Origin: an uncultured Clostridia bacterium
Lineage (GTDB): Bacteria; Bacillota; Clostridia; Christensenellales; Borkfalkiaceae
Direction of reading: 5' to 3'
Assembly: GCA_947174175.1 (NCBI GenBank)
Contig: CAMWHW010000026.1
Span: 1 to 8,695, forward strand
Length of the DNA stretch: 8,695 bases
The notes beneath the pieces are model-generated. The model worked only from the letters and a program-made list of their open reading frames with translations. It made no database searches and had not been told where the DNA came from. Positions 1-6,776 of the stretch are shown one piece after another; position 1 is the stretch's first letter; each line of letters opens with the position of its first letter. Position numbers and translations under genes: made by a program.

Positions 1-723
1 GGTACGCAGAGGGTGGTCGAGGAGCTTTCGCGCCTGTTCCCGTCGGCGCGCATTATCCGAATGGATAACGACACCGTTTCGGGCAAGGACGGGCACTATA
101 AGATATTGAAACAGTTTGCCGAAAAGAAGGCGGATATACTTGTGGGAACGCAGATGATTGCCAAGGGGCACGACTTCCCCGCGGTAACTCTGGTCGGTAT
201 TCTGGACGCAGATATGAGCCTGCACTTTTCGGACTACCGCAGCGGCGAGCGCACCTTTCAGCTCATTACCCAGGTCGCGGGTAGAAGCGGCAGGGCAGGC
301 GATAAGGGCAAGGTGGTGTTACAGACCTATTCGCCCGAAAACTACATACTGCGCTTTGCCGTGCAGTACGATTACAAGAGCTTTTTCGAAAACGAAGTCA
401 AGATGCGCAAAGCAGCGCTCTATCCGCCGTACTCGCTTATATGCCGCGTGATGGTGGTTGCCGAAAAGGACGACAAGGCGCTGGAAGCGTTGAAGAACGT
501 CTTCTTTGCGATTGATAAAATACGTGCCGAGGACCCCGGCGATTTCATCTTTTTCAACAAGATGCACTCGCCCATAAAGCGCATACAGAACAAGGTGCGC
601 TATCAGGTTCTCGCCCGTCTGCGCACGCAGAAACATTTAAAGCAAATCTACGATATAGCGGTGGAGTGCACCACGCCCGACGCGCTGGTGTACGTCGAGG
701 AAAACCCCGCCAATTTGTCTTAG
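1..723 (+). CDS. priA: Primosomal replication-restart helicase PriA, C-terminal part (5' end outside window)
   Basis: PriA is a superfamily 2 DNA helicase that recognises stalled or collapsed forks and loads the replicative helicase through the primosome. The reading frame is open from base 1 (first residues GTQR) and 240 codons precede the TAG at 721. The visible part is the second helicase lobe plus the C-terminal domain. The GTQRVVEEL segment normally follows the zinc-binding cysteines, which would lie just upstream of the window. Next comes DILVGTQMIAKGHDFP, then LDADMSLHFSDYRSGERTFQ, and then helicase motif VI, QVAGRSGRAG, with its arginines. The tail, including KAALYPPYSLICRV, matches the PriA C-terminal domain. 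The gene is first in the visible operon and is followed after 16 nt by def, as in Bacillus. The family call is very secure; only the N-terminus is unseen. Confidence 0.96.
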   Translation, partial: GTQRVVEELSRLFPSARIIRMDNDTVSGKDGHYKILKQFAEKKADILVGTQMIAKGHDFPAVTLVGILDADMSLHFSDYRSGERTFQLITQVAGRSGRAGDKGKVVLQTYSPENYILRFAVQYDYKSFFENEVKMRKAALYPPYSLICRVMVVAEKDDKALEALKNVFFAIDKIRAEDPGDFIFFNKMHSPIKRIQNKVRYQVLARLRTQKHLKQIYDIAVECTTPDALVYVEENPANLS

Positions 724-739
724 TTAAAAGGAGAAATAT

Positions 740-1192
740 ATGCCATACAGATACGTTGTACAAGTCGGTGACGAGGTGTTAAGAAAGAAGTGCGAAGAGG
801 TGAGAAAGTTTGACGACGAGCTTGCCGCGCTTCTGGACGATATGAAGATTACCGTGCGCCAGGAGGACGGCGCAGGGCTTGCCGCGCCGCAGATAGGCGT
901 CAGTTTAAGGGCGGTGGTAATCGACCTGGACGAGGGCTACTTTGAAATGATTAACCCCAAAATACTTTCCGTCAAGGGCGAGCAGAGGGGTGAAGAAGGC
1001 TGCCTTTCCGTCAAGGGCAAGACCGGCGTGGTCACCCGCCCCAACAAGGTCAAGGCGGAATACCGCGACCGCACTGGCAAAAAGCACACCGTCACGGGCA
1101 CGGGACTTTTCGCGCGCTGTATGTGCCACGAGTTCGACCACCTGGACGGTATCTTGTATATCGACAAGGCGGAAGAGGTTTTCGATAAATGA
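740..1192 (+). CDS. def: Peptide deformylase
   Basis: The enzyme removes the N-formyl group from the initiator methionine of nascent proteins at the ribosome exit, using a bound Fe2+ or other metal. The protein has 150 residues, a normal length for the short bacterial form. All three family motifs are present: GAGLAAPQ (residues 44-51), EGCLS (86-90, metal ligand C88) and HEFDH (130-134, ligands H130 and H134, catalytic E131). The start is supported by an AAGGAG Shine-Dalgarno at 728-733, six bases before ATG. Its stop overlaps the fmt start as ATGA at 1189-1192, so the formylating and deformylating enzymes are translationally coupled. No key residue is missing. Confidence 0.97.
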   Translation: MPYRYVVQVGDEVLRKKCEEVRKFDDELAALLDDMKITVRQEDGAGLAAPQIGVSLRAVVIDLDEGYFEMINPKILSVKGEQRGEEGCLSVKGKTGVVTRPNKVKAEYRDRTGKKHTVTGTGLFARCMCHEFDHLDGILYIDKAEEVFDK

Positions 1193-2103
1193 AAATAGTT
1201 TATGCGGGTTCGCCCGAATACGCCGTACAGCCCCTGCGCGCCCTGGTGGAATCGGGCAGGGAAATAGTTGCGGTAATAACTCAGCCGGACAAGCCCACGG
1301 GCAGAAAGCGTATTCTTACGCCCACGCCCGTCAAGGCGTATGCGCAAAGTCTGGGCATACCCGTGCTGGACTATCCGAAAATCAGGGAGCACGCAAAGGA
1401 GCTTGCTTCGCTCGGCGCGGACATAATGTTTACGTGCGCCTACGGCCAGCTTCTTTCGCAGGACGTTCTCAACGCGTTTCCTAAGGGAGTGTACAATCTG
1501 CACGCATCGCTGTTGCCCGAGTTCCGCGGCGCAAGTCCCATTCAGTCGGCAATATTGTCGGGCTGCGAATATACGGGCGTGACCGTTATGAAGACCGAGC
1601 TTGCGCTCGATTGCGGCGGCATACTGCTTGTCAAACGCTGTGCGGTGGGCAATATGACCTGCGGAGAGCTTTCGGGCGAGCTTTCTTTACTTTCGGCGCA
1701 GGCGGTTATAGAGGCGGCGGATATTCTCGAACGCGGGGACGAAAACCTGCTCGTTCAGGACGAGGCGCGCGCAACCTACTGCAAAAAGATTTCCAAGGAC
1801 GACGCGCGCGTTGATTTTAATAAAGGCGCAAAGGCGGTTGCAAATTTAATTAACGCAATGAGCCCTTCGCCCGCGGCGTTTGCATATCTTAACGGCAACC
1901 CCGTCAATTTATTAAAGGCAATTCCCTGCGACGGTGCGGGAGAGTGCGGAACGGTGCTCTCCGCGGATAAGCGCGGAATAGTCGTTGCGTGTGCGGACGG
2001 TGCGGTAAATATAAGCTTAATTCAGTTTGCGGGCGGCAAGCCCCTTGCGGCGGCCGACGCGGTGAACGGCAGAAAAATCAAGGCGGGCGACAGGTTTGAC
2101 TAA
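1189..2103 (+). CDS. fmt: Methionyl-tRNA formyltransferase
   Basis: It transfers a formyl group from 10-formyltetrahydrofolate to Met-tRNA for translation initiation. The 304-residue product is close to the usual length of about 310-315. The N-terminal formyltransferase domain shows an AGSPEYAV opening, NLHASLLPEFRGASPIQ (from residue 103, with the N103/H105 catalytic pair) and a TGVTVMKTELALDCGG segment with the third catalytic residue, D141. The C-terminal tRNA-binding domain begins near residue 200 (KKISKDDARVDF). The ATG lies inside the def stop (ATGA), with GGAAGAGG at 1171-1178 as a likely ribosome binding site. The 3' end overlaps rsmB by 8 nt. Confidence 0.97.
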   Translation: MKIVYAGSPEYAVQPLRALVESGREIVAVITQPDKPTGRKRILTPTPVKAYAQSLGIPVLDYPKIREHAKELASLGADIMFTCAYGQLLSQDVLNAFPKGVYNLHASLLPEFRGASPIQSAILSGCEYTGVTVMKTELALDCGGILLVKRCAVGNMTCGELSGELSLLSAQAVIEAADILERGDENLLVQDEARATYCKKISKDDARVDFNKGAKAVANLINAMSPSPAAFAYLNGNPVNLLKAIPCDGAGECGTVLSADKRGIVVACADGAVNISLIQFAGGKPLAAADAVNGRKIKAGDRFD

Positions 2104-3319
2104 TCCGCTTACAGACCCCTATTTAGTGCTTGCAAAGGTATATAGCGGGGGCAAATTCTTAAAACAGGCAATATCCGAAACGCCCGTCGAGCCTTTAAAC
2201 GCCGCTCGCACGGTAAAGATATGCTACGGCGTTCTGGATAAGGATATATATTTAAACTATATAATTTCCGCCAACGTGCAGAGCGCGCCCAAGGCGGCTG
2301 TAAGGCTCATTTTAAAGATTGCGCTGTACATGCTGGAATTTATGGGCAAGCACGACTATATGGTCGTGGACTGTGCCGTGGAGCTTTGCAAGAAGCTGGG
2401 CAAGGGCGGCGCCGCGGGTTTTATCAACGGGTTCTTACGCTCGTATAAAGTGCCCGAACTTCCCGAAAATTCCGCGGAAGCGCTTTCTATAAAGTGCTCG
2501 GCTCCGCTGTGGCTGACCAAAAAAATCAAGCGCAGTTACAAGGCGGACGCGGAGCAAATTCTGTCCGCACAGAGCTTGGGGCAGTGCGTGCGTTTCGTGC
2601 GCGGCGAAGAAAAATATCTGGGCTCACAGCACGTTGATACGCCCTTCGGCGGCGTATATATCTTTCCCAACTTTCAGCGCGACGAAGGGTTCTTTGCAGG
2701 GGACTACACCTTTCAGTCGGTCGGTTCGGTTGCAATCTGTTCGGCAATATCCCCGTGCGAAAAGCTTCTGGACGCGTGCGCGGCTCCCGGCGGCAAGTCG
2801 GTCTTGCTTGCGGGCAAGTGCAAAAGCGTGACCGCGTGCGAAATTCATCCCCACCGCAAAAAGCTGATTGAAGAATACGCCGCAAGAATGGGAACGGAAA
2901 ACGTAACGGCAGCGGTTGCGGACAGCTCGGTTTTTAACCCGCAGTTCGAAAGCGCGTTCGACGCGGTGCTGGTCGACGCGCCCTGTTCGGGAACGGGCGT
3001 AATCGCCGAAAACCCCGATATAAAACTCAACCGTAAGGAAGAGGATATTTCCGCGCTTGCGGAAGTGCAGTCGCGCATACTCGCAAACTGCGCGCGGTAC
3101 GTCAAACCCGGCGGCGTGCTGTATTATTCAACGTGCTCGGTACTGCCCGAAGAAAACGACAGTATTGCGGTCGCCTTTTTGCAGGGGTGCGAAGATTACG
3201 ACCTGGAAGTGCCGTCGTCCCCGCTCGGACACAGGCGCACCAACTACGGCTTGCAGTTTCTGCCGCATATCTCGCTTGGCGCGGGTTTTTATCTGACGGC
3301 GTTCAGGAGAAAGAAATGA
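2096..3319 (+). CDS. rsmB: 16S rRNA (cytosine-967-C5)-methyltransferase RsmB
   Basis: RsmB methylates C967 of 16S rRNA with S-adenosylmethionine. The 407-residue product has an N-terminal NusB-like RNA-binding domain (about residues 5-125) and a Rossmann-type methyltransferase domain. Motif I is LDACAAPGGKS (225-235). Motif IV is VDAPCSGTG, with C297 for product release. Motif VI is YYSTCSVLPEEN, with the nucleophilic C347. Both cysteines expected of RNA m5C methyltransferases are therefore present. The start I prefer is TTG at 2096, which overlaps the fmt stop by 8 nt and sits nine bases after AGGCGG (2081-2086). The next in-frame start is GTG at 2126, which would cut the beginning of the first helix. 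The QD usually seen before motif I is QS here (residues 207-208), a mild deviation. Confidence 0.93.
   Translation: MTNPLTDPYLVLAKVYSGGKFLKQAISETPVEPLNAARTVKICYGVLDKDIYLNYIISANVQSAPKAAVRLILKIALYMLEFMGKHDYMVVDCAVELCKKLGKGGAAGFINGFLRSYKVPELPENSAEALSIKCSAPLWLTKKIKRSYKADAEQILSAQSLGQCVRFVRGEEKYLGSQHVDTPFGGVYIFPNFQRDEGFFAGDYTFQSVGSVAICSAISPCEKLLDACAAPGGKSVLLAGKCKSVTACEIHPHRKKLIEEYAARMGTENVTAAVADSSVFNPQFESAFDAVLVDAPCSGTGVIAENPDIKLNRKEEDISALAEVQSRILANCARYVKPGGVLYYSTCSVLPEENDSIAVAFLQGCEDYDLEVPSSPLGHRRTNYGLQFLPHISLGAGFYLTAFRRKK
3305..3309 (+). promoter_or_regulatory. Ribosome binding site fixing the hydrolase start at 3316
   Basis: AGGAG lies six bases before ATG 3316, inside the last codons of rsmB. 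It decides between this start and a much longer open frame that begins at 3133 inside rsmB. It is one of the best Shine-Dalgarno matches in the operon. Confidence 0.8.
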
Positions 3320-4290
3320 AAAAGTCACGGAAGAATTACATACAAAGCTGCGAGGTTTCCGAAGTTACGGAAGTCGTCCTGGGCGGCTATAAACAGAAAA
3401 TCGCAATCGAGGGTAAAAAGAAAGATTTGCCCGTGGTCGTCTGTCTGCACGGCGGACCGGGCTCGCCCGTGCCCTTTTCGGTGGGGTGCCGCGGACTCTT
3501 CCCCGAGTGGACGGATAAGGCAATTATGGTTTACTGGGACCAGCTCGGTTGCGGCTGCAACAATTATAAGATTGACGACAGTTTCAAAGTGGAAAACTTC
3601 GTGGATATGACGTGCGACCTCGTTTCCGAAATGAAGGAGAGGTTTCCCGAAAACAAGCTGTTTTTATTCGGCGTAAGCTGGGGCAGTATTCTCGCGCTTC
3701 ACGCGGCTCTGCGCGTTAGCGCAAAGATAGACGGGGTATTCGTCTACGGACAGGTTTTAAAAAATCTTTTCTTCAACGGCGAGGTGGAAGCCGCTTTTGA
3801 AGGCGCTCCGCAAAAGGCGAAGCAAGCCGCGTTGAAAATTTTGCAGGCGGGAACGGACTTAGATTACGCGGTTTTAGATAAAAATCTCAGAAAGCTTTAC
3901 AAGCTGTTAAGGAAATATACCGACGCGTACACCAACAGAAACGCAGCCCCTGCGCCCATCGGCGAAATAATAAAAGGGCTTCTTACAAGTCCCGACTATT
4001 CTTTCAAAGATTTTAAAGCGGTGGTGAGAAACGGATACAGATTTAACAAAACTCTTTTGCTGGACCATCTCAATACGGACTTAACGCCTCTGCTTTCCGA
4101 AGTTAAGGTAAGATACGTTATGTTGCAGGGCGATACGGATATTATAACTTCCACGAAGAACGTGCTGGCAGCCGTTGAAAAGTGCGGCAACCAAAACGTG
4201 TCCGTCAAGGTAATAAAGGACGCGGGGCATCTGCCCTCGGCGGCGGCTATGAACGAGTGCTTTAAAGTGCTCCTGCAATTTATACAATGA
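3316..4290 (+). CDS. Alpha/beta hydrolase, prolyl iminopeptidase-like (peptidase S33 type)
   Basis: A 324-residue cytoplasmic alpha/beta hydrolase with no signal peptide. The oxyanion-loop motif HGGPGS is at residues 45-50. The nucleophile elbow GVSWGS puts the catalytic serine at S121. The acid is probably D273 or D275 (QGDTD) and the histidine is H305 (AGHLP). HGGPG followed by YWDQLGCG and GxSWGS resembles proline iminopeptidases, which release N-terminal proline, but the usual DQRGxGxS box is changed here to DQLGCGCN, so the substrate cannot be assigned. The region at about 140-250 between the nucleophile and the acid would be the cap domain. The gene starts at ATG 3316 with an ATGA overlap on rsmB and ends with an ATGA overlap on rlmN, so it is co-translated with rRNA methyltransferases although its role there is unknown. 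In B. subtilis rsmB and rlmN are adjacent, so this looks like an insertion into the operon. Confidence 0.85.
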   Translation: MKKSRKNYIQSCEVSEVTEVVLGGYKQKIAIEGKKKDLPVVVCLHGGPGSPVPFSVGCRGLFPEWTDKAIMVYWDQLGCGCNNYKIDDSFKVENFVDMTCDLVSEMKERFPENKLFLFGVSWGSILALHAALRVSAKIDGVFVYGQVLKNLFFNGEVEAAFEGAPQKAKQAALKILQAGTDLDYAVLDKNLRKLYKLLRKYTDAYTNRNAAPAPIGEIIKGLLTSPDYSFKDFKAVVRNGYRFNKTLLLDHLNTDLTPLLSEVKVRYVMLQGDTDIITSTKNVLAAVEKCGNQNVSVKVIKDAGHLPSAAAMNECFKVLLQFIQ

Positions 4291-5321
4291 AACGAATTAT
4301 TCAGGATCTGAATTACAACCAAATAAACGAACTGGTCGTCTCGCTGGGTCAGCCGAAGTTCCGCGCAAAGCAGCTGTTTCTGGGAATTACGCAGGGAAAA
4401 AGAATCAGCGAAATTTCCGTGCTGCCCCAGTCCTTCCGCGAATTGCTTTTAAACGATTTCGAGGACTGTCCCGTAGAAATAATCAAGACATTGAAGAGTG
4501 AGGACGGCACCGAAAAATATCTGTTCCGCCTTGCCGACGGCAATATAATCGAGGGCGTTTTAATGCGCTATAAGTACGGCAACACGCAGTGCGTTTCCAC
4601 GCAGGTGGGCTGCCGCATGGGCTGCAAATTCTGCGCAAGCACGCTGGGCGGCAGGGTGCGCGACCTGACCTCGGGAGAAATTCTTGCGCAGGTGCTGACC
4701 GTAAACGCACTGCACGCGCAGGGCAAGGAAAGGGGCGTAACCAACATAGTTTTAATGGGCAGCGGCGAACCCTTGGACAACTACGATAACGTCGTTTCGT
4801 TTTTAAAAAACGTGACCGCGCAGGAGGGAATTAACATTTCGGCGCGCAATATATCGCTTTCAACCTGCGGACTTGCCGATAAAACGCGTGATCTTGCCGA
4901 CGAGGGCATACCCGTAAATCTTACCGTTTCCCTGCATTCGACCAGCGATACCGAGCGCGCACGCACTATGCCCATTGCCAACAAGTGGACGATTGCCGAG
5001 GTGCTGGAAGCGTGTGCGTATTACTTTGAAAAGACGGGCAGACGGTACATATTCGAGTACGCGCTGATTGCTGGCGAAAACTGCGACGAGCGCCACGCCG
5101 AGCAGCTTATTGCGCTGTTAAAGGGCAAGCCCTGCCACGTCAATTTAATAAGGTTGAACGAGGTCAAGGAAAGGAGCCTTGCCGCCGCGGACGAAAAGCA
5201 GGCGTACAGATTTTTGGGTCTGCTGGAAAAAGGCGGACTTTCCGCAACTATGCGCCGCAGGACGGGAGCCGACATCGGCGGCGCGTGCGGTCAATTAAGA
5301 GCTTCGTATCTCGATAAATAA
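4287..5321 (+). CDS. rlmN: Dual-specificity 23S rRNA A2503 / tRNA A37 C2-methyltransferase RlmN (radical SAM)
   Basis: RlmN methylates carbon 2 of A2503 in 23S rRNA and A37 in some tRNAs by a radical SAM mechanism with a methyl-cysteine intermediate. The 344-residue protein has the CxxxCxxC cluster motif CRMGCKFC (C109, C113, C116). C102 lies seven residues before the cluster, the same spacing as the conserved C118 of the E. coli enzyme. The catalytic methyl-carrying cysteine is C334 in GGACGQL near the C-terminus, equivalent to E. coli C355. GSGEPLDNYDN is the usual GMGEPL box with M changed to S. The ATG overlaps the hydrolase stop as ATGA, and I see no Shine-Dalgarno before it, so translation probably depends on coupling. 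It is the last gene of the first packed run. Confidence 0.96.
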   Translation: MKRIIQDLNYNQINELVVSLGQPKFRAKQLFLGITQGKRISEISVLPQSFRELLLNDFEDCPVEIIKTLKSEDGTEKYLFRLADGNIIEGVLMRYKYGNTQCVSTQVGCRMGCKFCASTLGGRVRDLTSGEILAQVLTVNALHAQGKERGVTNIVLMGSGEPLDNYDNVVSFLKNVTAQEGINISARNISLSTCGLADKTRDLADEGIPVNLTVSLHSTSDTERARTMPIANKWTIAEVLEACAYYFEKTGRRYIFEYALIAGENCDERHAEQLIALLKGKPCHVNLIRLNEVKERSLAAADEKQAYRFLGLLEKGGLSATMRRRTGADIGGACGQLRASYLDK

Positions 5322-5431
5322 GCGGCGCAAAGCAAAAATAATTATTTTTTAATTTCTGTAAACGAAGCCGTATTTTTTAAAGTATATATAGTGACAAAAG
5401 CGTTTTACAAATAACGATAAGGATAAAGGAT
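5322..5431 (+). other. AT-rich intergenic gap rlmN–rpe (site of missing prpC-prkC-rsgA)
   Basis: At 110 nt this is the longest gap in the window and much richer in A/T than the genes. It contains a perfect 16-nt A/T palindrome at 5334-5349, too weak to be a convincing terminator. It also holds a TATATATA run at 5383-5390 that could serve as a -10 region, though no matching -35 is found at 16-18 nt. TGTAAACG (5357-5364) and CGTTTTACA (5401-5409) form an imperfect inverted repeat with one bulged base. A promoter for rpe probably lies here but I cannot place it. AAGGA at 5419-5423, eight bases before the ATG, is the rpe ribosome binding site. Confidence 0.5.
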
Positions 5432-6106
5432 ATGTCAAAAGTTAAAGTAGCACCTTCTATTTTGTCAGCCGATTTTTCGGCTATGGGTGAAGCCGTAAAA
5501 AAGGTGGAAGCGGCGGGCGCCGACTGGATACACTGCGACGTTATGGACGGCAGCTTCGTCGCGCCCATAACCTTCGGCGGTCAGATGGTAAAAAACATAC
5601 GCAAGATTACCAAGCTGCCGCTGGACGTTCACCTTATGATAGAGCACCCCCAGACGCAGATCAAGTTCTTTGCGGAAGCGGGCGCGGATATAATAACCGT
5701 GCACTACGAGGCGTGCAAAAAAATTTCCGATAGCTATTTAAGAGAGACCTTGCAGCTTATCAAATCGTACGGCGTAAAGTGCGGCACGGTAATCAATCCC
5801 GACACGCCCGCAGAGTGTGTTTACGACGTAATAGACATTTGCGATATGGTGCTTATTATGTCGGTATTCCCCGGTTACGGCGGACAGAAATTTATACCTT
5901 CCGCGCTTGAAAATGTCAAAAAGGTGCGCGAATATGCTTTAAATATCGGCAAGAGCGGGCTTGAAATAGAAATAGACGGCGGCGTTACCGTGGATAACGC
6001 GGAGCTTATCCGCCGTGCGGGCGCAACAATTCTCGTTGCGGGTTCGGCGGTGTTCGGCGCGGACGATATGCGCGCGGCTATCGGCAATATAAGAGGTGAA
6101 ATATGA
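5432..6106 (+). CDS. rpe: Ribulose-phosphate 3-epimerase
   Basis: It interconverts ribulose 5-phosphate and xylulose 5-phosphate in the pentose phosphate pathway. The 224-residue TIM barrel has the usual length. Visible family motifs are APSILSADF at the N-terminus (catalytic D14), HCDVMDG (metal ligands H34 and D36), DVHLMIEHP (H67), the phosphate-binding PGYGGQKF loop at about 147-154, EIDGGV (D182, metal ligand and acid/base) and AGSAVFG near the C-terminus. The segment before the phosphate loop reads MSVFPG, where many homologues have MTVNPG, a small change outside the metal site. The start has AAGGA at 5419-5423. It is linked to thiN by an ATGA overlap. Confidence 0.97.
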   Translation: MSKVKVAPSILSADFSAMGEAVKKVEAAGADWIHCDVMDGSFVAPITFGGQMVKNIRKITKLPLDVHLMIEHPQTQIKFFAEAGADIITVHYEACKKISDSYLRETLQLIKSYGVKCGTVINPDTPAECVYDVIDICDMVLIMSVFPGYGGQKFIPSALENVKKVREYALNIGKSGLEIEIDGGVTVDNAELIRRAGATILVAGSAVFGADDMRAAIGNIRGEI

Positions 6107-6711
6107 AGGGAATACTGCTTTTGAACGGCGTGCCCTACGCGGGGCAGATAAACGCGGACGACGCTTACGTAGTCTGCTGCGACGGGGCTTACGAATGGGC
6201 AAAGGGCAAGGTGAGAATAGATAAAAACGTGGGCGACTACGACAGTCTCCCCTACGTTCCCGAGCCGCCCCCCAGCAAGGTATATCCCAATGAAAAGGAC
6301 TTTACCGACGGCGAACTTGCTATGAACGCGCTGTTTGAAAAAGGCGTGGACACGATAGAAATTTACGGCGGAGGCGGCGGAAGAGAGGACCATTTCCTGG
6401 GCAATCTGCACCTTTTGTATCTGGCGTACACGCGCGATGTAATCGCAAGGCTGATAACCGAAACCTCGGTAATATTTACGGGCAGCGGCAAGGTCAAATT
6501 AAAGGGCGCAAAGGGCGCAACCTTTTCGCTGTTGCCTTTCGGCGGACCCGTGCATATAATAAGTAGTACGGGGTGCAAGTACGCCTATCCGAAAATGATA
6601 GGTTACGGCGAATGCCGCGGAATTTCCAACGTCGTGGAAAGTGACCAGGCGTGCGTGGAAATAGACGAGGACGACTGCGCTCTGATTATCGTAAACAGGG
6701 GTAAAGTATGA
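6103..6711 (+). CDS. thiN: Thiamine pyrophosphokinase
   Basis: It transfers pyrophosphate from ATP to thiamine to give thiamine diphosphate, the cofactor of transketolase and pyruvate-metabolising enzymes. The 202-residue protein shows the family signature: CCDGAY (D27), GDYDS (44-48, usually GDFDS), the acidic KDFTDGELA box (65-73, usually DxTDxE), and GGGGREDHFLGNLHLL (about 90-105, with R94, D96 and H97). The C-terminal beta-sandwich half, residues 120-202, includes FSLLPFGGPVHIISSTGCKY. GAGGTG at 6093-6098 precedes the ATG, which overlaps the rpe stop (ATGA). The stop in turn overlaps the ATG of the SpoVM-like gene. The rpe-thiN-spoVM order is as in Bacillus. Confidence 0.95.
   Translation: MKGILLLNGVPYAGQINADDAYVVCCDGAYEWAKGKVRIDKNVGDYDSLPYVPEPPPSKVYPNEKDFTDGELAMNALFEKGVDTIEIYGGGGGREDHFLGNLHLLYLAYTRDVIARLITETSVIFTGSGKVKLKGAKGATFSLLPFGGPVHIISSTGCKYAYPKMIGYGECRGISNVVESDQACVEIDEDDCALIIVNRGKV
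6697..6701 (+). promoter_or_regulatory. Ribosome binding site of the SpoVM-like gene
   Basis: AGGGG lies six bases before ATG 6708, inside the last codons of thiN. It is a near-consensus Shine-Dalgarno at ideal distance and supports translation of a gene only 22 codons long. Confidence 0.6.
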
Positions 6712-6776
6712 CTATCATCTGCATTAAACCGCCAAAGCCTTTAAGGAAAATTTTAAAGCTGATATGCCGCAGATAA
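6708..6776 (+). CDS. spoVM: SpoVM-like small amphipathic sporulation peptide (22 aa)
   Basis: In Bacillus, SpoVM is a 26-residue amphipathic peptide that sits on the convex forespore membrane, anchors the coat ATPase SpoIVA and affects the protease FtsH. The peptide here begins MTIICIKPPKPL and continues as a basic, leucine/isoleucine-rich helix ending in RR. Aligned without gaps from the first residue to B. subtilis SpoVM (MKFYTIKLPKFLGG…), it shares M1, I6, K7, P9, K10, L12 and I15, with conservative changes at 16 (V to L) and 17 (R to K). P9 is the residue known to matter for membrane targeting in Bacillus. The ATG overlaps the thiN stop as ATGA, has AGGGG six bases upstream, and lies directly after thiN as spoVM does in B. 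subtilis. Oddities are a slightly short tail, extra prolines at 8 and 11, and cysteines at 5 and 20. The gene is too short for similarity alone; position and coupling carry much of the weight. Confidence 0.68.
   Translation: MTIICIKPPKPLRKILKLICRR

Noticed and set aside
990..1484. 164-codon plus-strand frame overlapping def and fmt
   Set aside because: It has low-complexity Arg/Ala/Ser composition and is out of frame with two real genes.
937..1503. 188-codon minus-strand open frame across def and fmt
   Set aside because: It lies wholly opposite two well-identified genes, has no recognisable motif or ribosome binding site, and is explained by codon bias of the coding strand.
3133..3315. Upstream extension of the hydrolase frame to an ATG inside rsmB (61 more codons)
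   Set aside because: It would overlap rsmB by 187 nt. The extra residues are arginine- and alanine-rich, typical of an out-of-frame reading, and ATG 3316 has both a good Shine-Dalgarno and the ATGA overlap seen elsewhere.
5334..5349. 16-nt perfect A/T palindrome as a possible rlmN terminator
   Set aside because: The stem is entirely A/T with no loop spacing, so a stable terminator hairpin is unlikely.
5322..5431. A riboswitch (for example thiamine diphosphate-sensing) controlling rpe-thiN
   Set aside because: The gap is too short and A/T-rich, and it has no recognisable conserved core such as CUGAGA.
5875..6411. 178-codon minus-strand open frame across rpe and thiN
   Set aside because: It is antisense to two secure genes with full motif sets and has no independent support.
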